64,000 nucleotides of DNA from JADCGM01 sp943370355. GTDB lineage: Bacteria > Pseudomonadota > Alphaproteobacteria > Sphingomonadales > Sphingomonadaceae. The translations under genes and the position numbers were made by a program. Under the pieces are notes generated by a model. The model ran no database searches. It was not told the DNA's origin and saw only the letters and a program-made list of their open reading frames with translations. The DNA is taken from positions 6,821-70,820 of the forward strand of contig CALRQP020000019.1 of assembly GCA_943370355.1 (NCBI GenBank), in the 5' to 3' direction. The first letter of the stretch is position 1; every line of letters begins with the position of its first letter. Below, piece after piece: positions 6,753 through 14,093 of the stretch.

Positions 6753-7837
6753 CCGGGCACACGTGTCGCCGCCGCAATGCGGGTCAGCACGCCCGGCCAG
6801 ATCTGTGCCGCGCGGATCGCCAGCGCCTGCATCGGGTTCGGCGCTGTCATGCGGTAGAGCCGGTCGGCGAGCGCGACCTGCGGCCCGAGCTCGTGCCGGC
6901 GTGCCGCATGATAATCTGCAGCACTCACGCCGCTCAGCACTGCCTTGGCGGCAGCGCGTCCCGAGTGCATCGCCATCGACATGCCGTCCCCGGAAAAGGA
7001 GGGAATCACCGCGAACTGGTCGCCGAGCCGGTATATGCCGTCGCCGCTGTCGCGGTGCAGATAGCCGTAAGGCACGCCCGAGATGGTGATCGGCCGCTCC
7101 AGCAGTTCCTCGGCCCCGGCCAGCCGGTCGTCGAGATGCCCGCAGGCGGCGCGCAGTACCGCCAGCAGCCCCGGCCATTTGCCGCCCGCCGCCGTCAACG
7201 TTTCGCTGGTCACTAACAGGCACAGGTTGGCGATCCCGTCCTCGACATGCTGCAGACCCGCATAACCGCCGGAGAACATCAGCACCTCGATATGGTCGCG
7301 TAACTGTGCGTCTTGCGCCCGTGCGAGGCGGAAGTAGCTTTTGAACCCGATCAGCCCGGCAACCGTCCCATCGGCGGGCCGCTGCACCCCGCGCACCTCA
7401 TGCTTGCCGCTCGCAAGTAGCAGCGTCGCTGCGTCGAGAGTTCGGCCGCCGTCCAGAACCACTCGGCCTCTCGTGATCTCGCGAACTGCAACCCCGCGCT
7501 CAACCCGTGCGCCGGCCGCCTCCGCGCGGGCCAACAATTCCTCGTCCAGCCGCTTCCGTGTAAGCCCCGCCGCGCGAAACGGTAGCGCTGCCTCGGCCAC
7601 ACGCCGCCCGCGCACCAGTCGCAGCCGGGAAATCGGCGCGGCACCCATCGCCAGCACATCGAGTCCCGCCGCGTGCAGGCAGGCCTGTGCTTCGATGCTC
7701 AGAAACTCCCCGCAGATCTTGTGGCGCGCCGCCTTGTCGCGCTCGACCACCAAGGGTCGCGCGCCTGCCTCGGCCAATGCCAGCGCCGCCGTCGCCCCCG
7801 CCGGTCCACCGCCGACAATGACCAGCGGCTCGCTCAT
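6743..7837 (-). CDS. FAD-dependent oxidoreductase (geranylgeranyl-reductase-like) of the type III PKS cluster
   Basis: A 364-residue flavoprotein. The N-terminal GGGPAGATAALALAEAG dinucleotide-binding motif starts at about residue 8, a KICGEFLS segment follows near residue 40, and a later GDQFAVIPSFSGDGMSMAMHSG motif is typical of the geranylgeranyl reductase / halogenase-like FAD family. The start at 7837 overlaps the methyltransferase stop (ATGA). Its constant companionship with a type III PKS and a methyltransferase suggests it hydroxylates or oxidises the polyketide product, for example an alkylresorcinol to a quinone or hydroquinone; this is inference from context. Confidence 0.88.
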   Translation of the reverse strand: MSEPLVIVGGGPAGATAALALAEAGARPLVVERDKAARHKICGEFLSIEAQACLHAAGLDVLAMGAAPISRLRLVRGRRVAEAALPFRAAGLTRKRLDEELLARAEAAGARVERGVAVREITRGRVVLDGGRTLDAATLLLASGKHEVRGVQRPADGTVAGLIGFKSYFRLARAQDAQLRDHIEVLMFSGGYAGLQHVEDGIANLCLLVTSETLTAAGGKWPGLLAVLRAACGHLDDRLAGAEELLERPITISGVPYGYLHRDSGDGIYRLGDQFAVIPSFSGDGMSMAMHSGRAAAKAVLSGVSAADYHAARRHELGPQVALADRLYRMTAPNPMQALAIRAAQIWPGVLTRIAAATRVPGYA

Positions 7838-8544
7838 TTGATGTGGCCGACGCAGAGCCGGAAGGGCAGCTTCCACTCGACGGTGACGCCCTTGTCGGTC
7901 AGTCCCGCGTCTGCGAGCAGGCGCGCCCAGTCGGCACGGCGGAAGCTACGTGCCACCGATAACATCCCGTCATGCCGCACGAACGGATGCCAGCGCATCA
8001 CATTGGCGAGCAGCCCGAACCCCCAATAAGCGAGCGCATGCCGGTGCAGATCGTTGATCAGCCAGCCCTTCGCCGCTGTCACCTCCATCCAGGTCAGGAA
8101 GCGCAGGATCATCGGATCGGTCATGTGATGCGCGACGAGCGAACTCACGATGAAGTCGGGCGGCTGCGCCGGCGCATAGTCGAACACGTCACCCGTGCGG
8201 TACTCGATCGCCATATCCGCAGTCGTCGCCGCCTTTGCGGCAGGCTCGCTCCAGGGGCTCAGGTCGATTCCCGTCAATTGCGGCACCAGCCCCCGCGCGG
8301 TTGCCCAGCGGTGGATCGCGCGCAGCATGTCGCCCTGCCCCGATCCGACGTCGATCAGTGTGAACGCCCGGCCGCGCTCCCAGCCCTGCGTTGCCTTCGC
8401 GAGCCAGTTCAGCGTGGGCGGCCGCGCCAATGTCCAGCTGTTGACCGTCGCGAGGCCCGCCAGCACCGCCTCGAACGTCGCGAAGTCGACGGTCTCATCG
8501 TCCATCCACTCCGCTTCGAGCGAACGGACGCTGAGATCAGGCAC
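7834..8544 (-). CDS. SAM-dependent methyltransferase of the type III PKS cluster
   Basis: A 236-residue class I methyltransferase. The SAM-binding motif LIDVGSGQGDMLRAIHRWA lies near residues 64-82, followed by an acidic LTGIDLSPWS strand end and a DFIVSSLVAHHM segment. The C-terminus has a helical lid (FGLLANVMRWHPFVRHDG), as in O-methyltransferases and class I UbiE/COQ5-like enzymes. I chose GTG at 8544, which overlaps the end of the PKS gene by eight bases; ATG about 13 codons later is an alternative. It probably methylates the phenolic polyketide made by the upstream PKS. Confidence 0.85.
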   Translation of the reverse strand: MPDLSVRSLEAEWMDDETVDFATFEAVLAGLATVNSWTLARPPTLNWLAKATQGWERGRAFTLIDVGSGQGDMLRAIHRWATARGLVPQLTGIDLSPWSEPAAKAATTADMAIEYRTGDVFDYAPAQPPDFIVSSLVAHHMTDPMILRFLTWMEVTAAKGWLINDLHRHALAYWGFGLLANVMRWHPFVRHDGMLSVARSFRRADWARLLADAGLTDKGVTVEWKLPFRLCVGHIK

Positions 8545-9607
8545 GGGCAAAGCGGAAAGTTTCGCAGGCCAGGCCGGGGCCGAACGCCATCGCCATGCCC
8601 GCCGTCGCCGGTTCGTCGCTCGCAAGAATGCGATTGAGCACGAACATCAGCGTCGCCGACGACATATTGCCGAAGTCGCGCAACACGCCGCGCGACCATT
8701 TGAGCGTATCGGCCGGCAGTTCGAACCCAGTCTCGACCGCATCGAGGATCGACCGGCCCCCGGCATGCACGGCATAAATGTCATAGTCGGTGGGTCGCTT
8801 GCCGCGCAGGATGCCGTCCGGCGCATTGCGCTCCAATTCGGCGGTCAGCGCCTTGCCGATGCGGATCGGCACTTCGCCCGACAGCTTCATGTCGAAACCC
8901 TGATCGCCGATGCGCCAAGTGATGAGCTCGCCCGACTCGTCGATCGCCGCCGACTTGAAGTCCTGCAGCGCGAAGCCCGTCTCGTCCGCCGTAACCAGCG
9001 ACGCCGCACAGCCGTCGCCGAACAGCAGCATCGACAGAAGTTTTTCGAGATCGCCCGTCTCCTGGAAATGCAGCGAGCAGAGTTCGAGGTTGACGACCAG
9101 CGCACGCGCCGTCGGCTCCGACCGGACGATGTGATGCGCGAGCCGCAGGGAATTGACCGCCGCATAGCAGCCCATGAAGCCGACGACGGTCCGCTCGACA
9201 CTCGGGTCGAGCCCGGCGCGCTTGACGATGATCTGGTCGAGCCCCGGCGCAACAAATCCTGTGCAGGATCCGACAATCAGATGGGTGATTCCGCTGCGGT
9301 CGAAATCGCCGAGCGCATCGATCGCCTGAATCGCGAGGTCGGGCGCATGCTGCTCGTAACGCGCCATCCGGGCAGAGGTCGGCGGGAAATTGCCACGCGT
9401 GTAGAACCCGTCCTCCGTCGTTGCGCCACCCTCGGCGGGGCGGAAATAGCTGTACCGATGGGCAATGTCAGACCGGCCGACCATGCGCTTGAAGATCAGC
9501 TGCTCGCGCCGCTCGGGCAGATAGCCTTCGACGAATTTGACGAATGCGTCATGCACGTCGTTGGGCGGGACGGCGGTGCCGATGCGGTTGATGTGCGCGA
9601 CTGCCAT
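8537..9607 (-). CDS. Type III polyketide synthase (chalcone/alkylresorcinol synthase-like)
   Basis: A 356-residue thiolase-fold enzyme. The catalytic triad is visible: Cys147 in GFMGCYAAVNSLR, His281 in AVHAGGRSIL and Asn314 in DFGNMSSATL. The C-terminal GFGPG-like loop is present as AFGPGLACE. Such enzymes extend an acyl-CoA starter with malonyl-CoA and cyclise the chain to resorcinols, pyrones or phloroglucinols. I chose ATG at 9607 (MAVAHINRIGTAVP), where homologues start. It is the first gene of a tight three-gene operon with a methyltransferase and an FAD oxidoreductase, a typical small phenolic-lipid cluster in sphingomonads. Confidence 0.93.
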   Translation of the reverse strand: MAVAHINRIGTAVPPNDVHDAFVKFVEGYLPERREQLIFKRMVGRSDIAHRYSYFRPAEGGATTEDGFYTRGNFPPTSARMARYEQHAPDLAIQAIDALGDFDRSGITHLIVGSCTGFVAPGLDQIIVKRAGLDPSVERTVVGFMGCYAAVNSLRLAHHIVRSEPTARALVVNLELCSLHFQETGDLEKLLSMLLFGDGCAASLVTADETGFALQDFKSAAIDESGELITWRIGDQGFDMKLSGEVPIRIGKALTAELERNAPDGILRGKRPTDYDIYAVHAGGRSILDAVETGFELPADTLKWSRGVLRDFGNMSSATLMFVLNRILASDEPATAGMAMAFGPGLACETFRFARA

Positions 9608-9723
9608 GAAATCTGCCTGCCAGGGTGAGGGCCTATGCTGCCCGCTTTGCCCAACGCTGGATACGGACAAAAGTGTGCGGCGGTTGCCGGGAAAGTCGTC
9701 TCGGACGACTTTTGCGGCGTGTC

Positions 9724-10239
9724 TTACTTCGCGCCGTACCCGTCCGCTGCCGCCTTGTGTTGCGCGCGTAGCGCTTCGACCTTGCCGATCAGCGCACCGA
9801 GCTCGCGCAGTTCTCCCGCCGCATTGCTGCCCGACGCCGCCGACACCGCAAGGTCACCACCGATCGAATCGAGCCGGACCCGGAGGTCGCCGATCTGCGC
9901 ACCGACACGCTCGAAACGCGACAGCTCGAGCTGCGCCTTGGTTGCCGGCACGCTGCCCTCCGCCGATCCCTTCGCCGCTGCAACCGCTGCGCCTGTCGCG
10001 CTGTTCTGCTGTTCCCAACGCTTCTCGATCGCCGCGAAATCGCGTGTCGCCTCGGCAAGCCGGCCCGACACCACAGGCGCACTCGTGCTCGACACATCGG
10101 CGGGCGCGGCCGGCGCAGTCGCCGGTGCCGCCTCCGGCAATGGCGCGCTTTCCCCCGGCCGCCGCGCCAGACTGGGCCAATCGCCGCCGGCAGCGCAGGC
10201 AGTGAGCAACAGGGTCAGGGCAAGGATCGGGATACGCAT
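9724..10239 (-). CDS. Predicted lipoprotein with coiled-coil-like C-terminal half
   Basis: A 171-residue protein starting at the ATG at 10239 (MRIPILALTLLLTACAAGG), with lipobox LTAC at about residues 13-16. A Pro/Ala-rich spacer follows. The C-terminal half is predicted helical, with heptad-like spacing (RFERVGAQIGDLRVRLDSIGGDL and ELGALIGKVEALRAQH). No enzymatic motif is present and I recognise no family. It lies upstream of the PKS operon with a 116-base gap and divergent from tRNA-Arg, so it is probably transcribed separately. Confidence 0.7.
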   Translation of the reverse strand: MRIPILALTLLLTACAAGGDWPSLARRPGESAPLPEAAPATAPAAPADVSSTSAPVVSGRLAEATRDFAAIEKRWEQQNSATGAAVAAAKGSAEGSVPATKAQLELSRFERVGAQIGDLRVRLDSIGGDLAVSAASGSNAAGELRELGALIGKVEALRAQHKAAADGYGAK

Positions 10240-10269
10240 GGCGGCGGACCCTAGTGCTGGCACTCGCGC

Positions 10270-10297
10270 TTGCCAAGCCGCCCGCCTGCCACTATGT
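10270..10297 (+). promoter_or_regulatory. Candidate promoter of tRNA-Arg
   Basis: TTGCCA (10270-10275) and CTATGT (10292-10297), separated by 16 bases, lie 14 bases before the mature tRNA 5' end. The -10 is weak, but spacing and position fit a sigma-70 type promoter. Confidence 0.35.
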
Positions 10298-10310
10298 CCG
10301 GCCCCGGTGC

Positions 10311-10387
10311 GCGCCCGTAGCTCAGCTGGATAGAGCATCAGACTACGAATCTGAGGGTCGGACGTTCGAATCGTTCCGGGCGCGCCA
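10311..10387 (+). tRNA. tRNA-Arg (anticodon ACG)
   Basis: The 77-base sequence folds as a complete cloverleaf. The acceptor arm GCGCCCG pairs with CGGGCGC, the D-arm is GCTC..GAGC, the anticodon arm is TCAGA-CTACGAA-TCTGA with anticodon ACG at 10345-10347, and the T-arm carries TTCGAAT. The discriminator is G and CCA is encoded. It reads CGN arginine codons, with A34 presumably edited to inosine. Confidence 0.97.
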
Positions 10388-10426
10388 ATTTCCCAAGAAA
10401 CTCCGGATATGCATGTTTCGGCACCA

Positions 10427-10444
10427 GCGGGCTAACTAGCCCGC
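10427..10444. terminator. Perfect hairpin overlapping a stop codon
   Basis: GCGGGCTA (10427-10434) pairs with TAGCCCGC (10437-10444). It overlaps the stop of the minus-strand peptidase gene and lies 40 bases downstream of tRNA-Arg. There is no T-run, so termination is only a possibility. Confidence 0.35.
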
Positions 10445-11892
10445 GACGCAATCCATGCGCTTGCTGTCGTGAGGCAGGGGTCTCGTCCCGCCGCGATATC
10501 CGCCACGCTCGGCCGCACTGCGACATCGGGCAGGACTCCGCGATCCGGCTGCGGGGTTATCGCGAAATTCCCGACGATCGGCAGGTCGAATTCCAGCCCG
10601 CTGCCCGGCAGGCGCACGAAGAAATAACCGTTGCCATTGATGCCGCGCAGGTTGCCGCCGCTCGTTTCGCCGAATAGCCGCACCAGCCCCGATTCCTGAG
10701 CGCGGCGCGCGAAGGAGAAGGTCGCCGAGCTGCACACGGGTCCGATTAAAGCAGCGACGGGCAGATCGAGCCGTGGCCCAACAGCCGGGATCGTGTCGCT
10801 CTCTTCCTGTCCGAGCTCGAAAAAGCCGTTGCCGGCGTCTGCTGCCGTCGCCCCAATCGTCCGGAAGCTGTCGTCCCAGGTGTCGAGGAAGCGGTCCAGA
10901 TCGGCGGGCGTGCGACGGTAGCGCACCAGCTGGCGATAGCCTTGGAACTGGATGTCCTTGCCGCTCAGTCGCGCCAGGATTTCATTGCCGCATTCATTGC
11001 CGCCTTCATTCTCGCGCAGGTCAATAATGAGCCCCTTCGCGTCCTTGAGGCTGTCGAGCCGCTCCTTGAGCCACGGCTCCCATTTCCAGCTGCTGTTGTA
11101 CATCACCCAGCTCGGCATGGTCAGCAGTGCCACACCATCGGTCATCGTCCAGTCCCAGAAGGGTTCGGAAGTGCCGTCTGTTTCCCGCGTGTGCCGCGTT
11201 GCGCGGCGCTGCTCCGCCGTCAGCGGCGCGAACTCGCTCTCGCCAGTGCGCCCATCCGGCGTCCAGAAGCGCAGCCGGAATCGGCCACCCTGCGGCGGCT
11301 GGATCAGGCCCTGATAAATGTCAAAGGCCTCGAACCGATCGATGTTTCGCATCGCCATCTGTGCGACCCGCTTGGCATCGTTGCTGCCGTCAGCGCGCGC
11401 ATAGTCGATGAGGCGCTTGAGCAGGCCCGCCACCGGTGCGCCGTCGATTGACAGGATTTCGGTACCACGCGGCAACAGCCCGGTGCCGCTGCGATCCGCC
11501 AGCACCACCATGCGTCCGCCGACCCAGTCGAACTCGAACGGCAGCCGGGTCGGCCGCTCGAACAGCGCGGCGACGACCGCCTTGCGCTGGTTGTAGGGAT
11601 TGCACTGGCTGTGCCCGCAGCGGATTGCCGCCATGAAGCGCGACAGGATCAAGAACCGCTCGTCAAGGTTCGCGGCCGCCACATAGTCCGCTTCGAACCG
11701 CCGCATGCGCGCTTCGAATTGGCGCGGCGTCTGATAGCGGTACAGCCCCGGATGCAGCGCCAGCGCACGGCGCACGATCTCGGCATCCTGCCGGTATTCG
11801 CCCGCGGAGGGCGCGGCGCGAAGGCCGGTGGTGGTGGTCAGCAGCGCCGCGCCACCAAGCGTGAGGGCCGTTCGTCTGTCGATCTGGTTCAT
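10432..11892 (-). CDS. S41-family (C-terminal processing-like) peptidase, probably exported
   Basis: A 486-residue protein from the ATG at 11892. The N-terminus has a twin-arginine-like signal (DRRTALTLGGAALL then an Ala-rich stretch). A PDZ-like segment (GTEILSIDGAPVAGLLK) covers roughly 130-165, and the peptidase core has LIIDLRENEGGN near 288-300 and the catalytic serine region GPVCSSATFSF near 385-395 (Ser389 likely nucleophile), followed by GETSGG. These features match tail-specific/S41 peptidases. A catalytic lysine is not obvious in the usual position, so activity is not assured. It lies directly downstream of an AraC-type regulator on the same strand. Confidence 0.85.
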   Translation of the reverse strand: MNQIDRRTALTLGGAALLTTTTGLRAAPSAGEYRQDAEIVRRALALHPGLYRYQTPRQFEARMRRFEADYVAAANLDERFLILSRFMAAIRCGHSQCNPYNQRKAVVAALFERPTRLPFEFDWVGGRMVVLADRSGTGLLPRGTEILSIDGAPVAGLLKRLIDYARADGSNDAKRVAQMAMRNIDRFEAFDIYQGLIQPPQGGRFRLRFWTPDGRTGESEFAPLTAEQRRATRHTRETDGTSEPFWDWTMTDGVALLTMPSWVMYNSSWKWEPWLKERLDSLKDAKGLIIDLRENEGGNECGNEILARLSGKDIQFQGYRQLVRYRRTPADLDRFLDTWDDSFRTIGATAADAGNGFFELGQEESDTIPAVGPRLDLPVAALIGPVCSSATFSFARRAQESGLVRLFGETSGGNLRGINGNGYFFVRLPGSGLEFDLPIVGNFAITPQPDRGVLPDVAVRPSVADIAAGRDPCLTTASAWIASRAS

Positions 11893-11947
11893 GCCGTGAA
11901 GGATGCGGCAATTCGCTGAAGCGAGCGCTTCCAATCGCAAATTTGGG

Positions 11948-13060
11948 TCAGTTTTTCGAAATTGAGGCGTGGTGCCGCCGATAGGCGGAAGGGCTGCAGC
12001 CATAGCTTGCCTTAAACGCCCGATTGAAACTGGCCTTCGAACTGAACCCGCAATCGAGCGCGAGGTCGAGCAGGTCGCCCGCGAACCCCTCATCCAGCCG
12101 CTTCGCCATCTCCTCGCAGCGCAGCCGGTTGATGAAGCCGGAGAAGCTCTGCCCCAGCCCTTCGTTGAACGCGCGCGACACATAGGCGCTGTTGGTGCCG
12201 AGCAGGCGCGCCAATCTCGGGACGCTGAGCTCAGGTTCGGCATAGAGCCGCTCGCGGCGCACGCGGCCCACCCATTCGTCGACCTTGGCTGCCCAGACGG
12301 GCGGCGAGGCCGCCGTGGCTGCCTCAAGCGTTGCAAGATCCGGAAACGCCATCGCGGCGTGCCGCCACCCCTCGATGCCGAGGAACAGCGCGAACAGGCC
12401 GATCGCCAGATACAGCCCCATGAGCCCGCGATAGCCAAGCGGCGAGATCACGTCGGCCACACCATAGCCGGTCCAGATCGCCAGCAGCACGAACAGCGCG
12501 GCGACTGCCCGCTCGAGCCAGGCCAATGCATAGCGATGATCGTCGCTGCGCTGCCCGCGCAGGTCTGCGCGATAGCGGCGGATCAGCTGCCGCCCCGCAA
12601 CGCCATAGGCCGCCATCCCGCCGATAACGCCAGCCCCGGTGATCAGGTCGTAGGCGAGCGCCGACTCGACGAGCCAATCATTCTTGAACGGCTGCCGCAG
12701 CAGCAGGAACGCGCCGGTCAGATAGGCGAATTGCAGCCCGGCGGGCGCGAGGTGATGCCAGCCGCGCTCCGGCCATCGACCCTGTGTCAGCGCGACGACA
12801 TAAAGATATGTCAGCGGCGCAATCGCCAGCGAGATCGCAAACGGCGCGAAGCTCAGCCAGCGCCACCGGTCGTAGAAGCCCGCAAAGCCGATCATCCACG
12901 GCGTGATCATGCCCGCCAACACGACGAGCAACATCGCCAGTGTTCGGTTCGCCACCCGATTGCGCAGCGGCCGTGTCAGCGCGATGGCGAGGAGGATCAG
13001 CTGCGCGAACATGATCGACAGAATGGCGGTGCGCCATCCGAACACGAGCTGGGATTCCAT
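11948..13060 (-). CDS. AraC-family regulator with membrane-spanning N-terminal domain
   Basis: A 370-residue protein. The first 230 residues contain about seven hydrophobic helices (for example ILSIMFAQLILLAIALT and TLAMLLVVLAGMITPWMIGF), and the C-terminal 100 residues form an AraC/XylS DNA-binding domain with two HTH units (PRLARLLGTNSAYVSRAFN, then LLDLALDCGFSSKASFNRAFK and the family GCSPSAYR). This is the 7TM-AraC architecture, in which a membrane sensor is fused to a DNA-binding domain. It is divergent from the 2OG oxygenase and lies 55 bases upstream of the S41 peptidase; either could be its target. The signal it senses is unknown. Confidence 0.9.
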   Translation of the reverse strand: MESQLVFGWRTAILSIMFAQLILLAIALTRPLRNRVANRTLAMLLVVLAGMITPWMIGFAGFYDRWRWLSFAPFAISLAIAPLTYLYVVALTQGRWPERGWHHLAPAGLQFAYLTGAFLLLRQPFKNDWLVESALAYDLITGAGVIGGMAAYGVAGRQLIRRYRADLRGQRSDDHRYALAWLERAVAALFVLLAIWTGYGVADVISPLGYRGLMGLYLAIGLFALFLGIEGWRHAAMAFPDLATLEAATAASPPVWAAKVDEWVGRVRRERLYAEPELSVPRLARLLGTNSAYVSRAFNEGLGQSFSGFINRLRCEEMAKRLDEGFAGDLLDLALDCGFSSKASFNRAFKASYGCSPSAYRRHHASISKN

Positions 13061-13145
13061 TGTCGATATCTAGCATGAAGCCAATCACGGCAAACGGCGA
13101 TCCTATCCGATTGACGCCCCCGCCTCTGGGGCGCAAATCCGGCGC

Positions 13146-14087
13146 ATGACCGACCCTCGCTCCATCGTCCCGGTGTCGCTTACGCGTTACGACTCGGACT
13201 TCACCGGCTTCGCGAGCGATCTCGCAGCCTCGTTCCGCCGCACTGGCTTCGCCGTCGTTGCCGATCACGGCATCGATCAGGCGCTCATCGACGCAGCGAT
13301 TGCCGACACCAAGGCCTTTTTCGCGCTGCCCGAGGATGTGAAGCGCCGTTATCACCAGCCGGGAACTGGCGGGGCGCGTGGGCTTACGCCGTTCGGGGTC
13401 GAGGCGGCGAAGGACGCGAAGACCTCGGACCTCAAGGAATTCTGGCACACCGGCCGCGACTTGCCGCCCGGCCACCGTTATCGCACGACGATGCCTGACA
13501 ATGTCTGGCCTGCCGAAGTGCCGGGTTTCCAGGATCATATCGGCGCGCTTTACGCCGCGCTCGATGCGATGGGCGCGAAGCTTCTCGAGGCGATTGCGCA
13601 TCATCTCGACCTCCCGCGCCACTGGTTTGCCGACAAGGTCGATCTCGGCAATTCGGTGCTGCGCCTGCTCCACTATCCACCGATCGCCGCCGATGCGCCG
13701 GGCGTGCGCGCCGGGGCGCATGAGGACATCAATGTCATCACGCTGCTGCTGGGGGCGGAGGAAGCGGGTCTGGAAGTAAAGACGCGCGACGGCGACTGGC
13801 TGGCGATCACGCCGCCGGATGGCGCGCTCGTCGTCAATGTCGGCGACATGCTGCAGCGGCTGACCAACCACGCGCTGCCCTCAACGACGCACCGCGTCGT
13901 CAACCCGCCGCCCGAACGCCGGGGCACCCCGCGCTATTCGACGCCCTTCTTCCTGCACTTCAACCCGGATTTCCGCATCGAAACGCTACCGGGTTGCGTG
14001 TCAGCCGAGCACCCCGACCGCTATCCCGACGGCATTACGGCGGACGAATATCTCCAAGAACGGCTGCGCGAGATCAAGCTGCTGTGA
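13146..14087 (+). CDS. 2-oxoglutarate/Fe(II) oxygenase of the isopenicillin N synthase family
   Basis: A 313-residue non-haem iron oxygenase. An N-terminal DIOX_N-type segment (FRRTGFAVVADHGI) is followed by the jelly-roll core with iron ligands His192, Asp194 (AGAHEDIN) and His249 (STTHRVVNPP) and the co-substrate motif Arg263-x-Ser265 (RYSTPFFLHFN). The family includes isopenicillin N synthase, ACC oxidase and ethylene-forming enzymes; bacterial members of this length have diverse, mostly unknown substrates. It converges on a TonB receptor gene with a gap of only six bases. No other secondary-metabolite genes are next to it. Confidence 0.93.
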   Translation: MTDPRSIVPVSLTRYDSDFTGFASDLAASFRRTGFAVVADHGIDQALIDAAIADTKAFFALPEDVKRRYHQPGTGGARGLTPFGVEAAKDAKTSDLKEFWHTGRDLPPGHRYRTTMPDNVWPAEVPGFQDHIGALYAALDAMGAKLLEAIAHHLDLPRHWFADKVDLGNSVLRLLHYPPIAADAPGVRAGAHEDINVITLLLGAEEAGLEVKTRDGDWLAITPPDGALVVNVGDMLQRLTNHALPSTTHRVVNPPPERRGTPRYSTPFFLHFNPDFRIETLPGCVSAEHPDRYPDGITADEYLQERLREIKLL

Positions 14088-14093
14088 GCTGAC

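Noticed and set aside
8195..9628. Long plus-strand frame opposite the type III PKS and methyltransferase
   Set aside because: It is Arg/Ala-rich shadow sequence with no motif, while the minus strand shows a perfect catalytic triad.
10427..10444. Hairpin as a certain terminator of tRNA-Arg
   Set aside because: There is no U-tract and it overlaps a stop codon of the converging gene, so it was listed only with low confidence.
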